Assembly: GCA_021801345.1 (NCBI GenBank)
Contig: JAJYYA010000050.1
Coordinates: 1 to 32,588, forward strand
From: Nitrospirota bacterium
Lineage (GTDB): Bacteria > Nitrospirota > Leptospirillia > Leptospirillales > Leptospirillaceae
DNA length: 32,588 bases
Reading direction: 5' to 3'
The translations under genes and the position numbers were made by a program. Under the pieces are notes generated by a model. That model saw nothing but the letters and a program-made list of their open reading frames with translations, was not told the origin of the DNA and made no database searches. Numbering within the stretch: position 1 is the first letter of the stretch; each line of letters opens with the position of its first letter. Shown piece after piece: positions 24,015-32,237 of this stretch.

Positions 24015-24812
24015 ATGAGCAAGGAGTCTCAAGGAAAGGAACTGAACTGGAAGAGCCGTGTCGGAGGACAGGTTGACGGTAAGCCGGTGGTCCGGGGGTA
24101 TCCCCTTGACGATCTCGTCGGTCGGGTCTCCTTTGCGGAGGCGATCTTTCTGATCCTGAAGGGGGAGCTCCCCTCTGAGCGGGAGAAGAAGATGATGGAG
24201 GCTATGCTTGTTGCCTGTATTGATAATGGAATCGGTCCTCCCTCTGTCGTGGCGGCTCGCACAGTCTTTTCCGGAGGGAATCCCCTTAATGCCGCAGTGG
24301 CTGCGGGTGTCTTGACGCTGGGCGACTCCCATGGGGGGGCCATTGAGCAGTGTGCCCGGATCTATCAGGAAAACTTTCCGGCCGATGTCGTCGATATCCG
24401 TGCTCATGCGAAGGCTGTTGTCGAGGATTTCGACAAGAAGAAAAAGCGGCTCCCGGGATATGGACACAAGCTTTACAAGCGCGATCCCCGGACGCTTCGA
24501 CTCCTTGAACTGGCCAAGGAATACGGATATATGGGTCGATTTGTCGAGTTCGCGGTGGCGGTTCAGGACGAACTCGAAGCCAAGAGCGGAAAAAACCTTC
24601 CGCTTAATGTCGACGGAATGATTGCTGCTGTAATCTCCGAAATGGGGCTTTCCTGGAAAAACGGGAAGGGGCTTTTTATTATTGGCCGGATCCCCGGACT
24701 TGTGGCTCACGTCGTCGAGGAGTGGGAGCGCGAAAAACCCTTCCGTCGCTTGGAGGAGGGGACCTATGCCTACGATGGTACTCCCGTGAGGCCGGTTCCC
24801 GGAACGCACTGA
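24015..24812 (+). CDS. ccl: Citryl-CoA lyase
   Basis: This 265-residue member of the citrate synthase family is predicted to split citryl-CoA into acetyl-CoA and oxaloacetate, the second half of the two-step citrate cleavage. Catalytic residues of the family are present: His106 (GDSHGGA), His151 (GYGHKLY) and Asp200 (NVDGMI). The protein is much shorter than citrate synthase (about 380-430), as expected for Ccl, and corresponds to the C-terminal part of ATP-citrate lyase. The frame extends upstream through the terminator, but the ATG at 24015 with GGAAAGGA 6 bases before it is the clear start. Because a terminator sits just upstream, expression must come from read-through or a promoter buried in that region. 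Confidence 0.9.
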   Translation: MSKESQGKELNWKSRVGGQVDGKPVVRGYPLDDLVGRVSFAEAIFLILKGELPSEREKKMMEAMLVACIDNGIGPPSVVAARTVFSGGNPLNAAVAAGVLTLGDSHGGAIEQCARIYQENFPADVVDIRAHAKAVVEDFDKKKKRLPGYGHKLYKRDPRTLRLLELAKEYGYMGRFVEFAVAVQDELEAKSGKNLPLNVDGMIAAVISEMGLSWKNGKGLFIIGRIPGLVAHVVEEWEREKPFRRLEEGTYAYDGTPVRPVPGTH

Positions 24813-24943
24813 TCAGTCATTTTGGGGGGGGCGTTCGTCCCCTCCTTCATTTTTCCCGGTTCTTGACGCGACTGGAATATTCTCGTGAGATCATTCGAGA
24901 ATGGTTCTTCCAATAAATCCATTGTCCAAAAAGGAGTTGGTCA

Positions 24944-25498
24944 TTGCCTGACGAGTCCTCTCCAACCCCCGCGATCCCAGCCCAGCTTGAAGAGATCGAG
25001 CAAAACTTTCCCTCTTGGTATCTTGGAGGGGTCAAGCTCATTCTCTTGACGCTCCTTCTCGTACAGTTTTTGGCGATGGTCTGGGGGGTCTGGGAGACGA
25101 TCGAACAGGCTTTCATCCATGCCCAGAAGGGACTGCTCTCCCTTCTTAAGTCGATGATCGTAAACATTCTCCTCCTTCTCGCCCTTCTCGAGGTCTCTCG
25201 AACGATTCTGACCTACTTTACCCTTGGACGGGTAAAGGTCACCTATATCGTCGACTCCGTTCTGGCGGTTCTGCTCTCAGAGACCCTTGTGACATGGTTT
25301 TCAAACGAGCCGCTTTCCCGCTATGTCGAGCTTGTAATGGTCCTCTTGGCGCTGACGATTCTTCGTGTGATCGCCATACGCTACCATCCTTCGACTGGGG
25401 CTAGGGAAAAGAAGCCCTTTCTCGACCCGTCACTTCCTCGCGGCTGGTATCGTCGCCGGAAAGACGAGAAGGGAAAGGCCTCTCCGCCTCCCTCCTGA
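24944..25498 (+). CDS. PsiE-like membrane protein
   Basis: This 184-residue protein has four hydrophobic segments at about 29-50, 66-88, 101-118 and 126-146. The stretch TLGRVKVTYIVDSVLAVLLSE and the final LTILRVIAIRYHP resemble the PsiE family, named for a phosphate-starvation-inducible protein of unknown function. The start is a TTG, with AAGGAG 7 bases upstream. The N-terminus is Pro/Ser/acidic and the C-terminus basic, ending KASPPPS. It stands between ccl and the fumarate-reductase-like genes in the rTCA cluster. A role in carbon fixation is unknown; membrane attachment of a neighbouring enzyme is one untested idea. Confidence 0.7.
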   Translation: MPDESSPTPAIPAQLEEIEQNFPSWYLGGVKLILLTLLLVQFLAMVWGVWETIEQAFIHAQKGLLSLLKSMIVNILLLLALLEVSRTILTYFTLGRVKVTYIVDSVLAVLLSETLVTWFSNEPLSRYVELVMVLLALTILRVIAIRYHPSTGAREKKPFLDPSLPRGWYRRRKDEKGKASPPPS

Positions 25499-25694
25499 CC
25501 TGGGGAGGAAAAGGAGACTGAGATCCGGTTCTCTCCGGCAACTCTTTGAGGGTCTCTCCTTGACCGCATCCTTCTTCAAAAATCGGCTTTAGTAATGGAC
25601 TGCTCCCGGGTTCTTCCGTGATGATAGACACTCTATCTGGAGGCTCCCTTTCCTCGTCTGCCCGGTCCGGCTCCGATTGATCGATCTGTCGCAA
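25499..25694. other. Gene-free stretch upstream of frd promoter
   Basis: This is the first part of the 357-base gap before frdB. No gene or terminator was found. Two weak inverted repeats are visible, without T-tracts. The rest of the gap holds the promoter listed separately and a leader of about 125 bases. Confidence 0.4.
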
Positions 25695-25724
25695 TTGAAT
25701 TGCCTCGGGCCAGTTTGCTAAAAT
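25695..25724 (+). promoter_or_regulatory. Putative sigma70 promoter of frdBA operon
   Basis: TTGAAT and TAAAAT are separated by 18 bases in an AT-rich window. Transcription would begin near 25731. The leader contains a G-rich and then C-rich segment (about 25768-25800) that could form a weak hairpin. Confidence 0.5.
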
Positions 25725-25855
25725 AAATCCTCACGATTTACCAGAAAATCCCACCTTTTTCAGGCCCCATATGCGGGAGGGGGAGGCTTGCCCTCCTTCG
25801 GGGAAGTGCTTTTGTGTCGGATGTGGTCCGGGAGTTACGGGCTCTGGAGGCGTCG

Positions 25856-26542
25856 ATGGAGACTCAGGAAAATAAGACGGGACCGATGGTCCGCGTGTCG
25901 ATAAATGGGCGTGAATATCATGTTCCCCAAGGTTCGACCATGGTTCAGGCCATGTGGTACACCGGCCATGAGGTGATCCACGGAATCGGATGTCTCGGAG
26001 GGGTGTGCGGAGCCTGTGCTACGGTCTATCGCATGGAGGGCGACTTCAGGCTACGGAACGCCCTGGCCTGCCAGACTCTTGTTGCCGAAGGCATGAGCTT
26101 TTCCATGCTTGACTCCTACCCCATTCAGCGGGCCCACTATGATGTGGCGGCTCTCACAGACCCGAAGGAAGAGCTCTTCACGTTTTATCCGGAGTCGGCG
26201 ACTTGTCGGAACTGCAATGCCTGCACAGAGGTATGCCCGCAGGGGATCGATGTGCGGGACGCGGTCTGGAGAGCCAACTTTGGAGATTTCAAAGCGGTGG
26301 CGGACCTGACAATGAGTTGTGTCATGTGCGGTCTCTGTGTCTCCCGATGCATTGCCGAGATGGCCCCCCACGAAATCGCTCTTTATGCCAGAAGGGCCTA
26401 TGGGGCCAAGGAACTTCCCTTTCCTCCGAATCTGAGGCACAGACTCGACGAGATTCATGGCGGGGCCTTCAGCGGGGAGCTCAAGCGGCTTGAGGGACTT
26501 TCTCCCGAAGAACTTAAGAAAGAATGCGAGGTCAAGTCTTAG
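25856..26542 (+). CDS. Fumarate reductase-like iron-sulfur protein
   Basis: This 228-residue electron-transfer subunit is predicted to serve the flavoprotein encoded immediately after it. The N-terminal plant-type ferredoxin domain has [2Fe-2S] ligands Cys46, Cys51, Cys54 and Cys72. The C-terminal part has two CxxCxxCxxxC motifs, Cys117-120-123-127 and Cys155-158-161-165, suggesting two [4Fe-4S] clusters. Canonical FrdB/SdhB instead carries one [4Fe-4S] and one [3Fe-4S] cluster with a different spacing, so this is a variant. The ATG at 25856 with GGAGG 5 bases upstream is preferred to a GTG at 25814 in frame. No membrane-anchor gene is adjacent. The name frdB would be a position-based label only. 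Confidence 0.8.
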   Translation: METQENKTGPMVRVSINGREYHVPQGSTMVQAMWYTGHEVIHGIGCLGGVCGACATVYRMEGDFRLRNALACQTLVAEGMSFSMLDSYPIQRAHYDVAALTDPKEELFTFYPESATCRNCNACTEVCPQGIDVRDAVWRANFGDFKAVADLTMSCVMCGLCVSRCIAEMAPHEIALYARRAYGAKELPFPPNLRHRLDEIHGGAFSGELKRLEGLSPEELKKECEVKS

Positions 26543-28138
26543 ATGGCAGAGATTGTGGATTCTTTTTATCAGGGCGTTCCCTCCTTCGACGAGTCACAGC
26601 CTCCGGCTCTTTCTCCCGAAGAACGATCCCGTCTTCTTTCTGCCTTCTATCCGGACTATCGTCCTGAAGGAAAGGCCACACTCAAAGTCGGCGCCAACAA
26701 AGGGATGGTCGTTCCTCAAGAGCTGGCCAACATCCTAGAGTCCCGTAGCCGCATTCCCGCTCCCCGCTCTCTCCCCGATCATCCCGACCATGATGTGGAT
26801 ATCCTTGTCATCGGAGGGGGAGGGGCCGGTATCACCGCAGCCCTTTTTGCGGCTAAAGAGGGGCGGAGCGTTCTTCTCGCAACGAAGCTTCGGGTCGGGG
26901 ACTCCAATACGGTTATGGCCGAAGGGGGTATTCAGGCGGCACTCGGAGAGGGGGACAGTCCGGTCGAGCATTTTCGAGACACCTTTCGCGGAGGCCATGG
27001 CGAAAACGATCCTGCCTTGCTCTCCGTTCTTGTCGCCGAGGGCCCGGAGATGGTTGAGTGGCTGGTTTCGCGGGGGATTCTCTTCGATCGGGACATGCAG
27101 GGAGGCCTCTCCCTTCGCAAGGGAGGCGGAACATCCCGGCCCCGCCTCATCTCGGCCAAGGACTACACCGGACTTGAGCTTGTCCGTGTCCTCAAGGAGG
27201 ACCTGATGAACGCCCCGGTGGAGATCCTCGAGTTCTCTCCGGCGGTCGAACTGATTTCCGGGAGGGACGGGAGCTGCGTCGGGGCGGTTCTCTATGATCT
27301 CGACAGCAGAAAAAACGTTTATGTAAAAGCCAAAACGGTGATCCTTTCCACCGGAGGGGCAGGACGTCTTCATCTTGGAGGCTTTGCCACATCCAACCAT
27401 TTTGGTGCCACGGCCGATGGCTTGACGATGGCCTACCGGATGGGGCTTCCCCTTGTCCATCCGGAGAGCTTTCAGTTCCATCCCACCGGCGTGATCTTTC
27501 CTTCTGAAATGGCCGGCATGCTGATAACGGAGGCGGTGAGGGGCGCTGGCGCTCGCATGTATAACCGTCATGGGCGCCGTTTTGTCAATGAGCTTGAAAC
27601 TCGGGATGTCGTCGCCTCCGCCATTATTCGCGAGTGTGCCGAAGGTCGGGGAGTCGAGACGCCTTCGGGAGCCCGGGGAGTCTTCCTCGACCTTGTCGCC
27701 ATAGACAGGGACTCGGGGGAGGGAACTGTGGCCAAGCGCTTTCCGAACATCGTCAAGCTTATGAACCGCCACCACGTCGATCCGACGAAGCGTCCCATTC
27801 TCGTCTATCCGACCCTTCACTACCAGAACGGTGGAATCAAATCCGATGCCAGAGCTCGGACCTCTGTCGCAGGCCTTCTCGTGGCTGGGGAGGTTTCGGG
27901 AGGATTGCACGGAACAAACCGTCTTATGGGAAATTCCCTTCTCGAGCTTTTTGTTTTTGGACGCCGTGCGGCACTTGAGGCCGTGGCGCTCTCTCGCGAC
28001 CGTCCCGCATTTTCCTGGAAGGAGTCGACGCTTTCCCATATTGATCGTTTTGAGTCCGAGCTTCTAAAGTTTCGACCAGATCAAGCGTTTCCCATGGCGC
28101 CGGTACTTTTTCCGGACTATCGCCGTAAGGATGCCTGA
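26543..28138 (+). CDS. Fumarate reductase/succinate dehydrogenase-type flavoprotein
   Basis: This 531-residue flavoprotein begins at the base after the preceding stop, so the two are coupled. After an 80-residue N-terminal extension without clear homology, the FAD-binding fold begins (DILVIGGGGAG at 86-96). Family active-site segments follow: SNTVMAEGGIQAAL, FQFHPTG, NELETRDVV with the catalytic-type Arg, HYQNGG, and GTNRLMGNSLLE. It is shorter at the C-terminus than SdhA/FrdA. L-aspartate oxidase is the main alternative, but pairing with an iron-sulfur protein and location beside sucCD favour fumarate reduction in the rTCA cycle. Without an anchor it is probably soluble or loosely membrane-bound, and the electron donor is unknown. 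Confidence 0.8.
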   Translation: MAEIVDSFYQGVPSFDESQPPALSPEERSRLLSAFYPDYRPEGKATLKVGANKGMVVPQELANILESRSRIPAPRSLPDHPDHDVDILVIGGGGAGITAALFAAKEGRSVLLATKLRVGDSNTVMAEGGIQAALGEGDSPVEHFRDTFRGGHGENDPALLSVLVAEGPEMVEWLVSRGILFDRDMQGGLSLRKGGGTSRPRLISAKDYTGLELVRVLKEDLMNAPVEILEFSPAVELISGRDGSCVGAVLYDLDSRKNVYVKAKTVILSTGGAGRLHLGGFATSNHFGATADGLTMAYRMGLPLVHPESFQFHPTGVIFPSEMAGMLITEAVRGAGARMYNRHGRRFVNELETRDVVASAIIRECAEGRGVETPSGARGVFLDLVAIDRDSGEGTVAKRFPNIVKLMNRHHVDPTKRPILVYPTLHYQNGGIKSDARARTSVAGLLVAGEVSGGLHGTNRLMGNSLLELFVFGRRAALEAVALSRDRPAFSWKESTLSHIDRFESELLKFRPDQAFPMAPVLFPDYRRKDA

Positions 28139-28486
28139 TCAGGGGAGCGGCAAATCTGTCTCTATGGCCGGGGTTTTGATTGTCGGTCGACTTTCGATGG
28201 TTTGGTCTGAATACACCAACGGATGCCCAAGGCCAGTCTGCCATGAGGGGCCGCGCCGGGTATGGAGAAGTCCTGATCTTTGGGACGCTTCCCGAGTGCA
28301 GAGGGCTTCCGGAAAGTCTTAATCCTTGGCATAAATCGCTTGACAGAACACTGGAAAACTCCATTTTGCAATAGTAAAAAAGCCGCAAAAAAGAGGTTGG
28401 ATCTCGGTGGCTGATCGATTTTTTCAATCTTTTAAAATATATTTAGTAGAACAATTCGTTCAACACTTCATCTCTAGGAGCGACGA
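28139..28486 (+). other. Gene-free stretch, probable sucCD promoter region
   Basis: No credible gene was found. The last 150 bases are AT-rich. TTGACA at 28340-28345 is a perfect -35, but the matching -10 at 17 bases is poor (ATTTTG). AT-rich sequence at 28425-28450 offers another -10 without a good -35. No T-tracted hairpin follows frdA. Confidence 0.35.
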
Positions 28487-29674
28487 TTGAATATCCATGA
28501 GTATCAGGCCAAGGAGCTTTTCAGGAGCTATGGGGTGGCGGTTCCCTCGGGAGTCGTGGTTGACTCGGCCGACGAGGCGCGGCGGCTGATCTCTGAAAAA
28601 CACGGCATTTTTTCGGGGCAATCTTCCGTCTATGCCGTCAAGGCACAGATCCATGCCGGAGGACGGGGCAAGGCGGGTGGCGTGAAGATTGCGAAGAGCG
28701 TCTCCGACATTCCCGGCTATGTCGAGACCCTTTTGGGCAAGACTTTGGTCACCCATCAGACGGGGCCGGAGGGACGCCTTGTCCGCAAGGTATGGATCGA
28801 GGAGGGGGCCCAGATTTCTCGGGAATACTACCTGAGCCTGGTTCTCGACCGTTCGAGTCGTCGGATCTCGATTCTTGCCAGCACCGAAGGGGGAATGGAG
28901 ATCGAGGAGGTCTCGGCTGCCCATCCCGAAAAGATCCTGACCCTTCCAGTTGATCCCGAGATGGGGTGCAAGGGCTTTGTCGGTCGACGTGTCGCGGCCT
29001 TTTTGGGGCTTCCAATCACGCTCTACGGGGCTTTTTCCACCATGCTCGCAAACCTTACCCGCTTATTTGTCGAGACCGATTGTATGATGGTGGAGATCAA
29101 TCCCTTGATCCTTACGGGCGACGGGCGTCTGTTGGCACTCGACGCCAAGGTCTCCTTCGATGATAATGCTCTTTACCGGCAGGAGAAGGTTCTGGCTCTC
29201 CGCGACCTCTTTGAGGAGAACGAGCTCGAGATCGAGGCGTCGAAACACCGCCTCAACTATGTGAAACTCGACGGTTCGATCGCTTGCATGGTCAACGGAG
29301 CAGGTCTGGCGATGGCCACCATGGATGTTATCGCGCTGGCCGGAGGAACCCCGGCTAACTTTCTCGATGTCGGAGGCGGGGCCAGTAAGGAAACGGTTGA
29401 GCAGGCCTTCCGGATTCTTTTGGGCGACCCTGCGGTCAAGGGGATTTTCGTGAATATCTTTGGAGGAATTGTTCGGTGCGAGCGCATTGCCGGCGGGATC
29501 ATTGCCGCCGCCAAGGACGTGAAACTGCATGTTCCTCTCGTTGTCCGTTTGCAGGGAACAAACGCCAAGGAGGGTCGGGAGATGCTCCGCGAGTCGGGGC
29601 TTGATCTCCAGGTGGCGGAAGAGCTTTTCGAGGGAGCCCAGAAAATCGTCCAGGCCGTGAAAGGAGCCAAATGA
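28487..29674 (+). CDS. sucC: Succinyl-CoA synthetase beta subunit
   Basis: This 395-residue ATP-grasp subunit binds nucleotide and succinate, and with SucD makes succinyl-CoA from succinate in the reductive direction. Diagnostic features are the N-terminus [29 protein letters not shown], the [10 protein letters not shown] segment, and FLDVGGGA. The start is a TTG with TAGGAG 6 bases upstream; the length is standard. The stop overlaps the sucD start as ATGA. Compared with CcsA upstream, it keeps the classical Gly-rich nucleotide loop, which helps to separate the two paralogues. Confidence 0.95.
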   Translation: MNIHEYQAKELFRSYGVAVPSGVVVDSADEARRLISEKHGIFSGQSSVYAVKAQIHAGGRGKAGGVKIAKSVSDIPGYVETLLGKTLVTHQTGPEGRLVRKVWIEEGAQISREYYLSLVLDRSSRRISILASTEGGMEIEEVSAAHPEKILTLPVDPEMGCKGFVGRRVAAFLGLPITLYGAFSTMLANLTRLFVETDCMMVEINPLILTGDGRLLALDAKVSFDDNALYRQEKVLALRDLFEENELEIEASKHRLNYVKLDGSIACMVNGAGLAMATMDVIALAGGTPANFLDVGGGASKETVEQAFRILLGDPAVKGIFVNIFGGIVRCERIAGGIIAAAKDVKLHVPLVVRLQGTNAKEGREMLRESGLDLQVAEELFEGAQKIVQAVKGAK

Positions 29675-30588
29675 GTATTCTTGTCGACCGTTCAACGCGG
29701 GTCATTGTCCAGGGAATCACAGGCAAGGAGGGAAGCTACCATGCCACCGCCTGCCGCGAGTACGGAACGCGCGTTCTTGGAGGGGTCACCCCGGGGAAGG
29801 GCGGAACTGTCCATGAAGGCTTCCCGGTATGGGACTCCGTCAAGGATGCTGTCGATGCCGTCCATCCTGATGTCTCCCTGATATTTGTTCCGCCGGCTTT
29901 TGCCGCCGATGCCATTCTCGAGGCGGCTGATGCCGGTATCGAGCTCATTGTCTGTATCACCGAAGGGATACCTGTTCAGGACATGATGCGGGTTCGACGA
30001 ATCCTCGATATCAGAAACGAGGAGGGGGAGACTGTTCGCCTTATCGGCCCGAACTGTCCTGGAATCATCACCCCCGACGGAGCAAAAATTGGAATCATGC
30101 CCGGGTACATCCACAAGCGTGGCAAAGTGGGAGTAGTATCTCGCAGCGGAACCTTGACCTATGAGGCGGTCTGGCAGCTGACCCAGCTTGGCCTTGGCGA
30201 GTCGACCTGTGTGGGAATCGGGGGCGATCCTGTCCGCGGCCTCAACTTTCTCGATGTTCTCGCCCTCTTTGAAAAGGATCCGGAGACCGAGGCAATCGTC
30301 ATGATCGGAGAGATCGGAGGCGACGATGAGGAGCGGGCGGCGGCCTTTGCCAAGGCCCACATGACAAAGCCCGTGATCGGCTTTATCGCCGGGCTTACCG
30401 CCCCCCCGGGTCGCCGTATGGGCCATGCGGGTGCCATTGTCTCAGGCGGTAAAGGGTCGGCCCGGGACAAGATGAAGGCGCTCGAGTCTTACGGAATCAT
30501 TGTCGTCGACAATCCGTCGGTCATCGGAAAGACGGTGGCCGAAGCCCTCTCGAAAGGCGACTACCGACGGGTTCCGACCTGTCACTAG
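29671..30588 (+). CDS. sucD: Succinyl-CoA synthetase alpha subunit
   Basis: This 305-residue CoA-binding subunit carries the phosphorylated histidine, His252, in [10 protein letters not shown]. Other signatures are the CoA-binding start [37 protein letters not shown], and [12 protein letters not shown]. It is coupled to sucC by an ATGA overlap. A basic/polar C-terminus ends RVPTCH. The downstream peroxiredoxin gene is 67 bases away without a visible terminator, so it may belong to the same transcript. Confidence 0.95.
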   Translation: MSILVDRSTRVIVQGITGKEGSYHATACREYGTRVLGGVTPGKGGTVHEGFPVWDSVKDAVDAVHPDVSLIFVPPAFAADAILEAADAGIELIVCITEGIPVQDMMRVRRILDIRNEEGETVRLIGPNCPGIITPDGAKIGIMPGYIHKRGKVGVVSRSGTLTYEAVWQLTQLGLGESTCVGIGGDPVRGLNFLDVLALFEKDPETEAIVMIGEIGGDDEERAAAFAKAHMTKPVIGFIAGLTAPPGRRMGHAGAIVSGGKGSARDKMKALESYGIIVVDNPSVIGKTVAEALSKGDYRRVPTCH

Positions 30589-30655
30589 GTACTTCGCGGC
30601 AATTTCCTGAGGATAGAGACTAACAATCTGTGTGGGATAAAAAGGAGAAAACGAT

Positions 30656-31117
30656 ATGGCTGCTGAGATAAAAGTTGGAGACAAGGCCCCGGACTTTACC
30701 CTTGAGGATCAGGACAAGAATCCCGTGACGCTCTCTTCCTTTCAGGGGAAGAAGAATGTGGTGCTGGCTTTCTATCCTCTCGACTGGAGTCCGATCTGTA
30801 CGAACGAAAATACCTGCTTCTCGAATGACCTTCCGCGCTTCGAAGATTCGAATGCGGTTGTTTTCGGGATCAGCACCGACAGCACCTTTTGCCACAAAGC
30901 TTGGAAGTCGGCGCTGAAGCTGAACCAGACACTGCTCTCGGACATCAAGCGCACCGTCTGCAAGGACTATGGTCTCTATATAGAAGAGGCAAACATTAAC
31001 AAAAGGGCGACGGTGATCGTCGACCGGCAGGGAATTGTCCGCTACGTCAAGGTTCAGGAAATCCTGACTGCCCGGGATGACCAGGAGATCCTTGAGGCGT
31101 TGAAGAAAATATCTTAA
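30656..31117 (+). CDS. Peroxiredoxin (AhpC/TSA-Bcp family)
   Basis: This 153-residue thioredoxin-fold enzyme reduces peroxides. The N-terminus shows [14 protein letters not shown], then the active-site loop [14 protein letters not shown] with peroxidatic Cys48. A second cysteine at 54 is five residues apart from it, against four in classical PrxQ, so it may or may not act as the resolving residue. The usual Thr of the PxxxTxxC motif is Ser45. Further cysteines lie at FCHKAW and VCKDYG. ATG is preceded by AAGGAG with an 8-base gap. Its place at the end of the rTCA block suggests protection of oxygen-sensitive enzymes, an inference. A terminator follows. Confidence 0.88.
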   Translation: MAAEIKVGDKAPDFTLEDQDKNPVTLSSFQGKKNVVLAFYPLDWSPICTNENTCFSNDLPRFEDSNAVVFGISTDSTFCHKAWKSALKLNQTLLSDIKRTVCKDYGLYIEEANINKRATVIVDRQGIVRYVKVQEILTARDDQEILEALKKIS

Positions 31118-31155
31118 GAATTCTGTCGCTCCCCGACTGGGGAGATCTGTGTCGC

Positions 31156-31186
31156 AAAAAGCCTCCTATAAATGGGAGGCTTTTTT
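31156..31186 (+). terminator. Rho-independent terminator, likely bidirectional
   Basis: AAAAAGCCTCC pairs with GGGAGGC plus T6 around a short A/T loop. The A-tract on one side and T-tract on the other let it serve both the rTCA block and the convergent lipoprotein transcript. No gene is seen from 31187 to 31403. Confidence 0.85.
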
Positions 31187-31403
31187 GTTTTTCTCCCCCG
31201 AGCCTCTCCCCTTGCTCCGGTAAAGAATGACGTTTCGAGCAAGGCTCCGCCCCGCCTCTCTCTTCCCTTACTGAAAAATGGTGCTTGCTCCAAACGCAAT
31301 CGTGCCGAATCCCAAAAATTAGACGAGGGTTTTTACAGGGAGAGAAAAACCTCTCTCTTTAGACCGTTTCGTTTTTTATCCCGTCAGAGAGCGAGTCCGG
31401 GGG

Positions 31404-31967
31404 CTAATCGCCGGAGGAGGAGTAGTGGTTAGATGGCTGCGCCCCGCCGGGAAGGGGAACGATCAGTCGAAGCTCGTCGTAGGTTGCCGTCTGGGGATAG
31501 GAGTAAGAAAGGTGAAGAATCAGCTTTCTTGGAGAGGGAGGGGGACCGGGAAGAATGAAGAGAAGGGGAACGACCCGCTTCGAGATGGCGGGGACGACCC
31601 AGTCCTGGTGGGAAATGTAGTGGTCGGTCCATTTGGCTTGCCAGGAGGGGGGGTAGAGGAGGGCGGCGGGCTTGTTGGCATTTTTGAGCATGTATCGGTA
31701 GCTCTTCTTGCCCCGCAAGCGAAAGTGCTGGTCGTTGGCCGTCAGATCAAGAACGTTCTCCCGAAGATGGATCCGGAGCGTCCGGGAGCCCTTGTCCTCA
31801 ATTTCGACGGGAAGGAGGATGTATGTGATGCCGTTCCTCTCCTCGATGGCAGGAGCCTGGGGCTTGAATGTCAGCGGAGAGTGGGTCCGGATGGTGCAGG
31901 CCGGCAGGAGATAAAGACTCACCATAAAAAGGACGAAACGCGTCCTTGCATTAAAAGGCAGGGGCAT
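31404..31967 (-). CDS. Predicted lipoprotein, unknown function
   Basis: This 187-residue protein from the ATG at 31967 has GGAAAGAAG 5 bases upstream; a longer frame from 31994 has no good start. A basic N-terminus, a hydrophobic stretch and lipobox LPAC with Cys24 indicate a lipid-anchored envelope protein. The mature part is beta-rich, with strands such as ITYILLPVEIED, RTLRIHLREN and LILHLSYSY, and ends in a Ser-rich tail. No family is recognised. It lies 33 bases after the FmdB-type gene on the same strand and may be co-transcribed. Confidence 0.7.
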   Translation of the reverse strand: MPLPFNARTRFVLFMVSLYLLPACTIRTHSPLTFKPQAPAIEERNGITYILLPVEIEDKGSRTLRIHLRENVLDLTANDQHFRLRGKKSYRYMLKNANKPAALLYPPSWQAKWTDHYISHQDWVVPAISKRVVPLLFILPGPPPSPRKLILHLSYSYPQTATYDELRLIVPLPGGAQPSNHYSSSGD

Positions 31968-32000
31968 CGGGACTTCTTTCCAGAATAAGGTCAAACGGTC

Positions 32001-32237
32001 CTATCCGCAGCCGCACCCGCCGCCGCAACACCCCCCACCACCAGAAGGCGCTGTTGCAGGTGGAGCGAATTCTGAGCCAGGGGCCCCCGCCACCGCACTG
32101 GCAAAGGATGAGGGGATCTTTCTTACGTCAAGCCCTTGGCATTTCGTGCAGGCCGTCTCCCCGGGACCAGTCCGGATCGACTGGAGGAGGGAGAAAACGT
32201 TTCCGCAGGTATGGCAGGAATATTCGTAAATTGGCAT
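32001..32237 (-). CDS. FmdB-family zinc ribbon protein
   Basis: This 78-residue protein opens with the family's MPIYEYSCHTCG and has a CxxC pair at Cys8-Cys11 and another at Cys30-Cys33, forming one zinc ribbon. A Pro/Ala linker leads to a Gly/Cys tail (CCGGGCGCG). The family is named for a putative regulator of formamidase, but most members have no proven role. The ATG at 32237 has AAAGGAG 6 bases upstream; a longer frame from 32282 is rejected. Confidence 0.88.
   Translation of the reverse strand: MPIYEYSCHTCGNVFSLLQSIRTGPGETACTKCQGLDVRKIPSSFASAVAGAPGSEFAPPATAPSGGGGCCGGGCGCG

Noticed and set aside
24015-24812. Citrate synthase instead of citryl-CoA lyase
   Set aside because: At 265 residues it is far too short for citrate synthase, and ccsAB in the same cluster supports the lyase.
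26735-28039. 434-aa open frame on the minus strand opposite the flavoprotein gene
   Set aside because: It is a shadow of the flavoprotein frame; translation shows no domain.
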